From an uncultured Prevotellaceae bacterium (GTDB lineage Bacteria; Bacteroidota; Bacteroidia; Bacteroidales; Bacteroidaceae), in NCBI GenBank assembly GCA_947176895.1, contig CAMWSK010000030.1, positions 1 to 32,162 on the forward strand: 32,162 bases of DNA, read 5' to 3'. Each line of letters opens with the position of its first letter. Positions within the stretch are counted from its first letter, which is position 1. A program made the position numbers and the translations under genes. The notes under the pieces were generated by a model, which saw only the letters and a program-made list of their open reading frames with translations, searched no databases and was not told the origin of the DNA. Shown one piece after another: positions 1 to 7,870 of this stretch.

Positions 1-34
1 ACAAAACAAAAAAAATTTTTCATATTAACTGCCA

Positions 35-115
35 CCCCCCCCCACTTACAATTCACACCCCCCCCCCCCCCCCAAAAAAATTTAACATTTTTTTTAAAAT
101 TCCGGGGGGGGGGGG
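35..115. repeat. Homopolymer poly-C / poly-G tracts forming an imperfect inverted repeat
   Basis: There is a run of 9 C at 35-43, 16 C at 58-73 and 12 G at 104-115. Between the 16-C and 12-G runs are A7 (74-80) and T8 (88-95), so C-run plus A-run can pair with T-run plus G-run as an imperfect hairpin. The tracts sit just upstream of the promoter of the dehydratase gene. Such tracts are prone to slipped-strand length change, but they are also typical places for assembly or sequencing error. No gene is seen in positions 1-130. Confidence 0.8.
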
Positions 116-135
116 AGTTTTTATGTTTTTTTGTT

Positions 136-143
136 TACCTTTG
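136..143 (+). promoter_or_regulatory. Promoter -7 element TACCTTTG for the sugar dehydratase gene
   Basis: TACCTTTG matches the Bacteroidetes -7 consensus TAnnTTTG exactly. A good TTTG at -33 is not seen; the expected place (about 112-117) is the end of the poly-G run. Transcription would start near 150, giving a leader of about 75 nt to ATG 224. This argues against translation from the in-frame TTG at 131, which lies upstream of the -7 box. Confidence 0.55.
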
Positions 144-223
144 TATCGCTACCAATATATATAACGGACACCGAAGAGACGGACGATGTTATACACATAA
201 AAAAAAGATACATAAAGAGACTT

Positions 224-2140
224 ATGACATTTTCAAAGAAGCTGAAACAAAATTCATATCTGTGGCCGATGTATGTGTTTATAATAGATGTGATTGCATC
301 CGTTATGGCCTCTTTCGGAATGTTCTCTGTTTTCAATTTCCTGCTGCCGCAACCGGCGTTGGGGGGGAACGTCATCACCATCTGGTTTTGCGGCTCTCTG
401 GCAGCTTCGGTTGTCTCGTTCGTCTCGTTCCGCCTCTATCGCATCATTATCCGCTACTCCACGCTGCGCGAAATCGGGCGTCTGTTCATGGCCGTGACGC
501 TGAAAGAAATGTTGTTGCTGCTCACCCTGCTGGTGATACCCGTCGACATCAATATCAAGCGTGCCTATGTCATGGTGCTCATCGACTTCCTCTTCTCGGT
601 GTTCTTTCTCGAGATTATCCGTGTGGTGATGGTTTATGTCTACGATTTGATGCTCAAGCGTATGCACAACGAGAAGAATATCAAACGCGTGCTCGTCTAC
701 GGCATCAGCGACAAGGCCGTGGCCGCCTCCTCGCGCCTGCACAACTCCCCGAACTACCACGTGGCAGGATTCATCGCCTACGACAACGGAAAGAGCTATA
801 GTCTGGTGGGCAAGCCCGTCTATAGTTTCGTGAACGCCGAAGATGTGAAGAAACTGGCCGAGGAGGTGATGCTTGACGGCATCCTCTATCCCTACGAAGC
901 CGACGTGAGAGCCGAAAAGAACCGCTTGGTCGATTTCTGCATCAACGCCAACCTCAAGGCTTTCCTCGCCCCTGACATCGATGAAATCACCGAGGGACAG
1001 AGCTTCAGCCGCTCCGTACGCAACATCAAAATCGAAGACCTCCTGGGGCGCCCCGAGATAGAAATCTCCATGGACGAGATAACGGCTAATTTCAAAGGCA
1101 AGGTGGTGATGGTGACCGGCGCCGCAGGCAGCATCGGGTCGCAGTTGTGCCGCCAGCTGATACAGTTGGGCGTGAAGAAACTCATCCTTTTCGACAATGC
1201 CGAGACTCCCCTCCACAATCTGCGGCTGGAGTTGGAAGACCAGTACTCCGAACTGGATTTTGTTCCCGTAATCGGCGACGTACGCTCATCCAACCGCCTG
1301 GATTTCGTGTTCCGCAAATACCATCCCCAAATCGTGTTCCACGCAGCTGCCTACAAGCATGTGCCCCTGATGGAAGAGAATCCCTGCGAGGCCGTGCGCG
1401 TCAACGTGCAAGGATCACACTTGGTAGCCAACTTCTGCGTGAAGTACAATGTGGAGAAGATGGTGATGATTTCAACCGACAAGGCCGTGAATCCCACCAA
1501 CATCATGGGATGCACCAAGCGTTTGGCCGAAATCTACGTACAGTCGTTGGGACTGGCCATCGAACGCGGCGAGGTGGAGGGCAAGACCGTCTTCGTCACC
1601 ACCCGCTTCGGCAATGTGCTGGGCTCCAACGGTTCGGTGATTCCCCGCTTCCGCGAACAGATAGAGAACGGGGGACCCATCACCGTTACCCATCCCGACA
1701 TCAACCGCTTCTTCATGACCATCCCCGAGGCTTGCCGCCTGGTGATGGAAGCCGCAACCTTTGCCACGGGCACACGCATCTTTGTGTTTGATATGGGCGA
1801 ACCCGTGAAAATCGTCACCTTGGCCGAACGCATGATCGAACTGGCCGGCCTGCAGGTGAACAAAGACATCAAGATTACGTTCTGCGGTCTGCGACCCGGC
1901 GAAAAACTCTACGAAGAGGTGCTGGCCACCAAGGAGAACACCATTCCTACTCCCCACAAAAGAATCTTCGTAGCCAAAGTACGCGAATACGACCACACCG
2001 CCATCAAGCCGGTGGTGGATGAACTTAACGCCTTGGCCGAGGCCGTAGAGATTCCCGGAATGGTGCAGCTGATGAAAAAGACCGTGCCCGAATTTGTGAG
2101 CGAACACTCCGAGTTCGAACGCTTCGACAAACAGAAATAA
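224..2140 (+). CDS. Membrane-bound nucleotide-sugar 4,6-dehydratase/epimerase (FlaA1/WbpM/CapD type)
   Basis: From ATG 224 the protein has 638 residues, the usual length for long-form FlaA1/WbpM/PglF proteins. The first ~140 residues hold four hydrophobic segments. A CoA-binding-like Rossmann region follows (VLVYGISDKAVAA), then an SDR domain with the NAD-binding glycine motif TGAAGSIGS (first Gly about residue 299) and the conserved YKHVPLME and STDKAVNPTNIMGCTK segments. The usual catalytic Tyr is Met (about residue 428, with Lys 432), as in the inverting 4,6-dehydratases of this family. Known relatives convert UDP-GlcNAc to a 4-keto-6-deoxy sugar for capsule, O-antigen or glycan synthesis at the inner face of the membrane; the substrate here is inferred. 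An in-frame TTG at 131 extends the frame but precedes the promoter box. No partner polysaccharide genes are in the window. Confidence 0.93.
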   Translation: MTFSKKLKQNSYLWPMYVFIIDVIASVMASFGMFSVFNFLLPQPALGGNVITIWFCGSLAASVVSFVSFRLYRIIIRYSTLREIGRLFMAVTLKEMLLLLTLLVIPVDINIKRAYVMVLIDFLFSVFFLEIIRVVMVYVYDLMLKRMHNEKNIKRVLVYGISDKAVAASSRLHNSPNYHVAGFIAYDNGKSYSLVGKPVYSFVNAEDVKKLAEEVMLDGILYPYEADVRAEKNRLVDFCINANLKAFLAPDIDEITEGQSFSRSVRNIKIEDLLGRPEIEISMDEITANFKGKVVMVTGAAGSIGSQLCRQLIQLGVKKLILFDNAETPLHNLRLELEDQYSELDFVPVIGDVRSSNRLDFVFRKYHPQIVFHAAAYKHVPLMEENPCEAVRVNVQGSHLVANFCVKYNVEKMVMISTDKAVNPTNIMGCTKRLAEIYVQSLGLAIERGEVEGKTVFVTTRFGNVLGSNGSVIPRFREQIENGGPITVTHPDINRFFMTIPEACRLVMEAATFATGTRIFVFDMGEPVKIVTLAERMIELAGLQVNKDIKITFCGLRPGEKLYEEVLATKENTIPTPHKRIFVAKVREYDHTAIKPVVDELNALAEAVEIPGMVQLMKKTVPEFVSEHSEFERFDKQK

Positions 2141-2185
2141 AAACTTACACTTTTCCTTTTACCGTTCGAGGAATTGAAGAAAACA

Positions 2186-2236
2186 AGTGAAACCGCCGCC
2201 ACGTTCACACACACCGGACGTGGCGGCGGTTTCACT
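2186..2236. terminator. Strong hairpin after the dehydratase gene
   Basis: A perfect 19-bp inverted repeat (2186-2204 with 2218-2236; arm ends in CCGCCGCCACGT) surrounds a 13-nt loop. It lies 46 nt after the stop. There is no U-run after it, so termination is inferred from stem strength and position. Confidence 0.65.
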
Positions 2237-2385
2237 AAAAGCACAACAGGCTCACCTATCCGCAAAAGTAACAAAAAAGCAGCTTTATCGGCGAACAATA
2301 ATACGTTTGGTCACATAAATCGTGTTTTTGTTAACTTTTTTCCAACTTTTTCGCTCAAATCGCGTTCTGTTTCTAATCTTTTTCC

Positions 2386-2393
2386 TATCTTTG
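2386..2393 (+). promoter_or_regulatory. Promoter -7 element TATCTTTG for gdhA
   Basis: TATCTTTG matches TAnnTTTG and lies 63 nt before the gdhA ATG, implying a leader of about 55 nt. A second match, TACGTTTG at 2302-2309, could be an alternative upstream promoter. The rest of the gap 2237-2385 holds no gene that I can support. Confidence 0.6.
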
Positions 2394-2455
2394 TGCCACA
2401 AGAAAGAACACGAACAAGCATTAAAATAAAACACAAATAAAACACAAAAAAGCGT

Positions 2456-3793
2456 ATGGATGCAAAAAAAGTGTTGGAGGACCTGAAAAGACGGTTTCCC
2501 GGAGAGCCTGAATATCACCAGGCGGTAGAAGAGGTATTGAGCACTATCGAGGAGGAATACAACAAACACCCCGAGTTCGACAAGGCCAACCTGATTGAAC
2601 GCCTCTGCATACCCGACCGCATCTACCAGTTCCGTGTGACCTGGACAGACGACAAGGGCAACGTGCAGACCAACATGGGCTACCGCGTGCAGCACAACAA
2701 CGCCATCGGCCCCTACAAGGGCGGTATCCGTTTCCATAAGAGCGTTAACCTGAGCATTCTGAAGTTCCTGGCCTTTGAGCAGACTTTCAAGAACTCGCTC
2801 ACCACACTGCCCATGGGCGGAGGCAAGGGCGGCTCCGATTTCAGCCCCCGCGGCAAGAGCAACGCCGAGGTGATGCGCTTCTGCCAGGCATTCATGCTCG
2901 AACTGGCCCGCCACATCGGTCCTGACGTGGATGTTCCCGCAGGCGACATCGGTGTAGGTGGCCGTGAGGTGGGCTACATGTTCGGCATGTACAAGAAACT
3001 GACCCGCGAGTTCAGCGGAGTGCTCACCGGCAAAGGTCTGGAGTTCGGCGGCAGCCTGATTCGTCCCGAGGCCACCGGCTATGGTAATGTGTACTTCCTG
3101 CAAGAGATGTTGAAAACAAAGGGCGAGAGCGTTGAAGGCAAGAGCGTGTTGATAAGCGGTGCCGGAAACGTGGCCCAATACACCGCAGAAAAGGTGCTTC
3201 AACTGGGTGGCAAGGTGCTTACCATGAGTGATTCCGACGGATACATCTACGACCCCGACGGCATCGACCGCGAGAAGCTTGACTACATCATGGAGCTGAA
3301 GAACATCTATCGCGGTCGCATCAAGGAGTATGTCGACCAATATCCCACAGCCAAGTATGTGGAAGGAGCAAGACCCTGGAGCGAGAAGGCCGATATCGCC
3401 CTGCCCAGCGCAACGCAGAACGAGATCAACGAAGAGCAGGCAAAAACCTTGGTGGCCAACGGCGTTATCGCCGTGAGCGAAGGTGCCAACATGCCCTCCA
3501 CGCCCGGTGCCATCCACGTGTTCCAGGAAGCCAAGATTCTCTATTCTCCCGGAAAGGCCAGCAACGCCGGTGGCGTGAGCGTGAGCGGACTGGAGATGAG
3601 TCAGAACTCAGAGCGCTTGAGTTGGAGTGCCGAAGAGGTGGATGCCAAGTTGCACTGGATTATGGAGAACATCCACGCCAACTGCGTGAAGTATGGTACG
3701 GAGCCTGACGGCTATGTGAACTATGTGAAAGGTGCCAACGTGGCCGGCTTCATCAAGGTGGCCAAGGCCATGATGGCCCAAGGTATCGTATAA
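2456..3793 (+). CDS. gdhA: NADP-type glutamate dehydrogenase
   Basis: This 445-residue protein is the usual length for hexameric (family I) bacterial glutamate dehydrogenase. It catalyses reductive amination of 2-oxoglutarate to glutamate in the cytosol, a main ammonium-assimilation route in Bacteroidales. Recognisable segments in order are the substrate-binding YRVQHNNAIGPYKGGIRFH, the lysine-rich LPMGGGKGGSDFSPRGKS, DVPAGDIGVGGREVGYM with the catalytic Asp, and the Rossmann segment ISGAGNVAQYTAEKVLQLG. The NADP preference is inferred from overall similarity. The ATG at 2456 follows a leader with a good -7 box. A strong intrinsic terminator follows the stop, but it lies within the next gene. 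Confidence 0.97.
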   Translation: MDAKKVLEDLKRRFPGEPEYHQAVEEVLSTIEEEYNKHPEFDKANLIERLCIPDRIYQFRVTWTDDKGNVQTNMGYRVQHNNAIGPYKGGIRFHKSVNLSILKFLAFEQTFKNSLTTLPMGGGKGGSDFSPRGKSNAEVMRFCQAFMLELARHIGPDVDVPAGDIGVGGREVGYMFGMYKKLTREFSGVLTGKGLEFGGSLIRPEATGYGNVYFLQEMLKTKGESVEGKSVLISGAGNVAQYTAEKVLQLGGKVLTMSDSDGYIYDPDGIDREKLDYIMELKNIYRGRIKEYVDQYPTAKYVEGARPWSEKADIALPSATQNEINEEQAKTLVANGVIAVSEGANMPSTPGAIHVFQEAKILYSPGKASNAGGVSVSGLEMSQNSERLSWSAEEVDAKLHWIMENIHANCVKYGTEPDGYVNYVKGANVAGFIKVAKAMMAQGIV

Positions 3794-3835
3794 AAAACGA
3801 TTTGAAAGGAACGAAATCCAGCAAAACGATAGAGA

Positions 3836-3864
3836 GAGTGTGCCGATTACGGGCACACTCTTTT
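3836..3864 (+). terminator. Intrinsic terminator of gdhA, overlapping the next gene
   Basis: The stem GAGTGTGCC (3836-3844) pairs perfectly with GGCACACTC (3852-3860) around a 7-nt loop and is followed by TTTTGTGCTTTT. It begins 43 nt after the gdhA stop and falls inside the only stretch that can encode the signal peptide of the downstream TonB-dependent receptor. Confidence 0.85.
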
Positions 3865-5865
3865 GTGCTTTTCTCCCCGCTGTTCTTCCCGCTCACCACA
3901 CATGCCTCTGAGCAGACAGACAGCATCATGATGAAAGACACGTTGCAGGAGGTCACAATCTACGCCGCCACGCAACACGACATCGTGCCCACACAAAAGT
4001 TGCGAGGCACCCGGCTGGAGAACCTCAGCGCACAAAGTGTGGCCGACGCCGTGCGCTACTTCTCCGGCATACAGTTGAAAGACTACGGAGGCGTGGGCGG
4101 ACTGAAGACCGTGGACATACGTTCCATGGGGTCGAACCACATGGGTGTGTTCTACGACGGCATCCAACTGGGCAACGCACAAAACGGACAGGTGGACCTG
4201 GGTCGCTTCTCGATGGACAACATCGAGGAGATTGCGCTCTACAACGGGCAAAAGAGCGACCTGATGCAGAGCGCGAAGGACTACGGAGCCGGAGGAACCA
4301 TCTATATCCGTACGCGTCGCCCCACCTTCGCTGAGGGAAAACGCTGGAACCTGCGTGCCACGATGCGCACCGGCAGTTTCGGACTGCGCAACCCCTCGCT
4401 CACATGGGAACAGCAACTCACCCCCCGCATTTCCGCCTCAGTGAGCGCCGAGCACACGGGAGCAACGGGCAAATACCGTTTCCGATACCGCCGTGTGTTG
4501 CCCTCGGGCACCGTGGCATGGGACACCACTGCCGTGAGACAAAACGGCGACATCCTGGCATGGAGAGCCGAAGCCGCCCTCTTCGGGCAGACCCGGAAAG
4601 CGGGCGAATGGACAGCCAAAGCCTATTTCTACGACTCGGAGAGGGGCATCCCCGGAGCCATCGTCAACAACGTGTGGAAGCACCACCAGCGGCAATGGGA
4701 CCGCAACGCCTTCGTCCAAGGTGGGATGCGCCAACGGCAAAGCGACCGCTACGAGTGGAAGGTGGATGCGAAATATGCGGAGGACCGCATGAGATACCTC
4801 AACCCCGACCCCACGCTGATGTACATCGACAACCGCTTCCTGCAACGCGAGCTCTACCTCACCACCGCCCATCACCTGACTTTCGGCAAGCACTGGCAGG
4901 CCAACATCAGCACGGACTGGCAATGGAACAGCCTGCGTGCCAACCTCAACGGCTTCACCTATCCCCGGCGCAACACCATGATGTGGGCAACCGCCGCCAC
5001 ATATGAACTGGACAAACTGCGCGTCTTGGGCAGTTTGACGGGCACGCACATCTTCGATGCCTCACAATCGTCGGCCTCATCACCACAATACCACCGCGCC
5101 TCCCCCCAGTTGGCGGTCAGCTGGCAACAAAACCCAGCCCTCAGCCTGCGCGGATTCGTGAAGCGGACCTTCCGCATGCCCACTTTCAACGACCTCTACT
5201 ATACCGACGTAGGCAGCATATCCCTCAAGCCCGAGACGGCCACGCAATATAATGTGGGGGTGTTATACAGCAAATACATACGTCATCCTTGGATTAAGAA
5301 GGTGGAGCTGAAGGGCGATACCTATGCCAACCTGGTGGACGACAAGATTGTGGCCATCCCCAAAGGCAGCGGGCAATACCGCTGGATGATGATGAACATC
5401 GGGCGGGTGCGTATCCTGGGCAGCGAACTGAGCGCCGAAGGCGTGATGCGTTGGCCCCACGGATGGAAACTGAACCTCCAGGGGCAATGGACTTGGCAAC
5501 GCGCCCAAGACCTGAGCGACCCCACAGACAACGAACCGCCCGCCGGCACCTATGGCGGACAGATTGCCTACATTCCCCGCCATAGTGCCTCGGCCACAGC
5601 CCACCTCAGCTGGCAACAGTGGGGCGTAAACTACGCGTTCATCTATGTGGGCGAGCGATGGCACAACAGCAGCAACATCGCCGTCAACCACGAGGAACCT
5701 TGGTACACCAGTGACATGGCCCTTACTTGGCAGGGCAACATCCGCCGCGTGGGTGCCCGCGTCAGCCTCGAATGCAACAACCTGCTTGACCAACAATACG
5801 ACGTGGTGCTCAACTATCCCATGCCGGGCCGCAACTGGCGCGTGACACTGCAGATAAGAATCTGA
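3838..5865 (+). CDS. TonB-dependent outer-membrane receptor, BtuB-like
   Basis: The protein has about 675 residues. A signal peptide (core SFVLFSPLFFPLTTHA) is followed by a plug domain with the segments SVADAVRYFSGIQLKDYGG, VDIRSMGSN and VFYDGIQLGNAQNGQVDLG, then a 22-strand-type barrel ending in NNLLDQQYDVVLNYPMPGRNW. That ending is typical of the BtuB-like group. The next gene resembles BtuG, the corrinoid-capturing lid lipoprotein, so corrinoid import is the best guess. No cobalamin riboswitch is visible in the short space after gdhA. The start is uncertain: the frame opens at TTG 3802, GTG 3838 gives a compact signal peptide, and GTG 3865 would lack the basic residues. No ATG precedes the signal region. 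No promoter of its own is seen, and the gdhA terminator overlaps its 5' end. Confidence 0.88.
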   Translation: MCRLRAHSFVLFSPLFFPLTTHASEQTDSIMMKDTLQEVTIYAATQHDIVPTQKLRGTRLENLSAQSVADAVRYFSGIQLKDYGGVGGLKTVDIRSMGSNHMGVFYDGIQLGNAQNGQVDLGRFSMDNIEEIALYNGQKSDLMQSAKDYGAGGTIYIRTRRPTFAEGKRWNLRATMRTGSFGLRNPSLTWEQQLTPRISASVSAEHTGATGKYRFRYRRVLPSGTVAWDTTAVRQNGDILAWRAEAALFGQTRKAGEWTAKAYFYDSERGIPGAIVNNVWKHHQRQWDRNAFVQGGMRQRQSDRYEWKVDAKYAEDRMRYLNPDPTLMYIDNRFLQRELYLTTAHHLTFGKHWQANISTDWQWNSLRANLNGFTYPRRNTMMWATAATYELDKLRVLGSLTGTHIFDASQSSASSPQYHRASPQLAVSWQQNPALSLRGFVKRTFRMPTFNDLYYTDVGSISLKPETATQYNVGVLYSKYIRHPWIKKVELKGDTYANLVDDKIVAIPKGSGQYRWMMMNIGRVRILGSELSAEGVMRWPHGWKLNLQGQWTWQRAQDLSDPTDNEPPAGTYGGQIAYIPRHSASATAHLSWQQWGVNYAFIYVGERWHNSSNIAVNHEEPWYTSDMALTWQGNIRRVGARVSLECNNLLDQQYDVVLNYPMPGRNWRVTLQIRI

Positions 5866-5877
5866 CAACAACTCCCT

Positions 5878-7860
5878 ATGAAACACTACATATCCGCAAA
5901 ACTTCTATTCCTCGCAACCACACTTCTGGCCGTTGCTTGCCGCAGCGATGTGATGCTTTATCCCGGTGAAGAAGAGGACATCAAGGGCACCACCACCTCC
6001 ACCACCCTCACGGGGCTGTGGCTGCTGAACGAGGGAAACATGGGAAGCAACAAATGTTCGCTCGACTTCCTCGACCTGCAAACCAACACCTATCACCGCA
6101 ACATCTACGGGGCACGCAACCCCAACGTGGCCAAGGACCTGGGCGATGTGGGCAACGACCTGAAGATTTACGGCAACCGCCTGTGGGCCGTGGTCAACTG
6201 CTCCAACAAGGTGGAGGTGATGCGTGCGAACTCCGCCGAGCGCATCGGGCAGGTCGACATCCCCAACTGCCGCTTCATCACGTTCCATGGCCGCTATGCC
6301 TACGTCACCAGTTATGCCGGCCCCGTCAGCCTCGACGGGTCTCACGCCCAACGGGGCTATGTGGCACGGATAGACACGGCCACACTCCAAGTGGTGGACA
6401 CCTGCCTGGTAGGTTACCAGCCCGACGGAATCACCGTGGCCGACGGGCGGCTGTGGGTGGCCAACAGCGGAGGCTACCAGACTCCGGCCTACGAAACCGA
6501 GCTGAGCATCATACCTCTGGAGACCTTCAGCGAGGTAAAACGTCTGCGCGTAGGGCTGAACCTGGCACAGGTCGTCCCCGACGGCCACGGCCAGTTATGG
6601 GTCACCAGCCGAGGCAACCATGGCTCCGTGAACGGCAAGCTCTATTGTGTGGACATGCGAAGCGAACAGGTGACCGATTCGCTCTCTCTTGCCGTCAGCA
6701 CACTGACATTGGCGGGAGACTCCCTCTATGTCTTGGGCAGTGACGGCCTGTTCGGTATCATCGATGTGCGCAACCACCGCCTTCTCACCCGAAGCTTCAT
6801 CACCGACGGCACCGAACGACAAATAGAAATACCCTACGGATTGGCCGTGAACCCCGACACGCGAGAGATTTATGTAACCGATGCCCGCAACTATGTCAGT
6901 CCCGGCCGCCTCTATTGCTTCACGCCCAAGGGAGAAAAGCAGTGGGACGTGCGCACGGGAGACATCCCCGCCCACATCGCTTTCCTGCGGGACAAGCCCG
7001 CCACTATGCCCAATGAGCCCGACATCAAACCCGACGGCCCCGACCCGTATATAAACAAGGTGTGGGAATACTGCCCCGCCCCCGGCCAGTTCGTGGGCAT
7101 CCTGCCGCAGTATCAGGCGGGAGACTCGCCGGAGGACATGCGACAGAAAGCGGAAGAGGCCATCAAGGGCGATGCCCTCGGCACCATCACGCTGGGCGCC
7201 TGGGGCGGCTACGTCACCTTCGGTTTCGACCACAGGGTGGAGAACCGGACAGGGTGCACCGACTTTAAGGTTCTGGGAAATGCTTTCATAGACAAGACCG
7301 ACGACAGTTCCGGAAGGAAAGCCGGGAGCGCAGAGCCGGGAATCATCCAGGTGAGCCACGACGACAACGGCAACGGGCTGCCCGATGACCCTTGGTACGA
7401 GATACAGGGCAGCGACCATCTGCTGCCCACCACCCTGCCCCATTATGCCATCACCTACACCCGGCCGGCCGACGGAGGAGACACTCCTTGGAAAGACAAC
7501 CAAGGGCAGACGGGATTCGTGATTCAAAGTCCCTTCCACACCCAGCCCCATTACCCCCAATGGGTGGACGACGAACAGCTCACGTTCAGCGGCACACGAC
7601 TGGCCTCCAACGTCGAGCCTCTGTCCAACGGCACCTTTGCCTTTTGGGCGCTGCCATGGGGTTATGCCGACAACCAGCCCAACCATGCCCCCGAATGCGA
7701 GATAGACATAGAGTGGGCCGTGACCTCCGACGGCCAACCCGCCCGTCTGCCGGGCATCCACTTCGTACGCGTATATACCGGTGTCTATCAGCAGAACGCC
7801 ATGACCGGCGAGAGCAGCACGGAGATATGCGGTGCCGTAGACCTGCATCTTTTGAAATAA
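5878..7860 (+). CDS. BtuG-like surface beta-propeller lipoprotein with an additional C-terminal domain
   Basis: The 660-residue product starts 12 nt after the TonB receptor. Its signal peptide ends in a lipobox (LLAVAC, Cys21), so it should be a lipoprotein, probably surface-exposed. Residues ~40-385 form a YncE/DUF5074-like propeller with GLWLLNEGNMGSNKCSLDF, DLGDVGNDLKIYGNRLW, DIPNCRFITFHGRYAYVTSY and VGYQPDGI, which closely recall BtuG, the B12-binding lid protein of Bacteroides. Residues ~394-660 are a second module: GYVTFGFDH, LGNAF, EPGIIQVS, a calcium-loop-like DDNGNGLPDDPWYE (about 495-508), LPWGYADNQPN and LPGIHFVRVYTG. I recognise this from Bacteroidetes 'cell surface proteins' but cannot assign a ligand. 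Corrinoid binding by the propeller is inferred from family and neighbour. Confidence 0.8.
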   Translation: MKHYISAKLLFLATTLLAVACRSDVMLYPGEEEDIKGTTTSTTLTGLWLLNEGNMGSNKCSLDFLDLQTNTYHRNIYGARNPNVAKDLGDVGNDLKIYGNRLWAVVNCSNKVEVMRANSAERIGQVDIPNCRFITFHGRYAYVTSYAGPVSLDGSHAQRGYVARIDTATLQVVDTCLVGYQPDGITVADGRLWVANSGGYQTPAYETELSIIPLETFSEVKRLRVGLNLAQVVPDGHGQLWVTSRGNHGSVNGKLYCVDMRSEQVTDSLSLAVSTLTLAGDSLYVLGSDGLFGIIDVRNHRLLTRSFITDGTERQIEIPYGLAVNPDTREIYVTDARNYVSPGRLYCFTPKGEKQWDVRTGDIPAHIAFLRDKPATMPNEPDIKPDGPDPYINKVWEYCPAPGQFVGILPQYQAGDSPEDMRQKAEEAIKGDALGTITLGAWGGYVTFGFDHRVENRTGCTDFKVLGNAFIDKTDDSSGRKAGSAEPGIIQVSHDDNGNGLPDDPWYEIQGSDHLLPTTLPHYAITYTRPADGGDTPWKDNQGQTGFVIQSPFHTQPHYPQWVDDEQLTFSGTRLASNVEPLSNGTFAFWALPWGYADNQPNHAPECEIDIEWAVTSDGQPARLPGIHFVRVYTGVYQQNAMTGESSTEICGAVDLHLLK

Positions 7861-7870
7861 TCCAAACATC

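Noticed and set aside
3794..3900. Cobalamin riboswitch before the BtuB-like gene
   Set aside because: The gap after gdhA is too short and shows only a simple terminator hairpin; no B12-box-like sequence was found.
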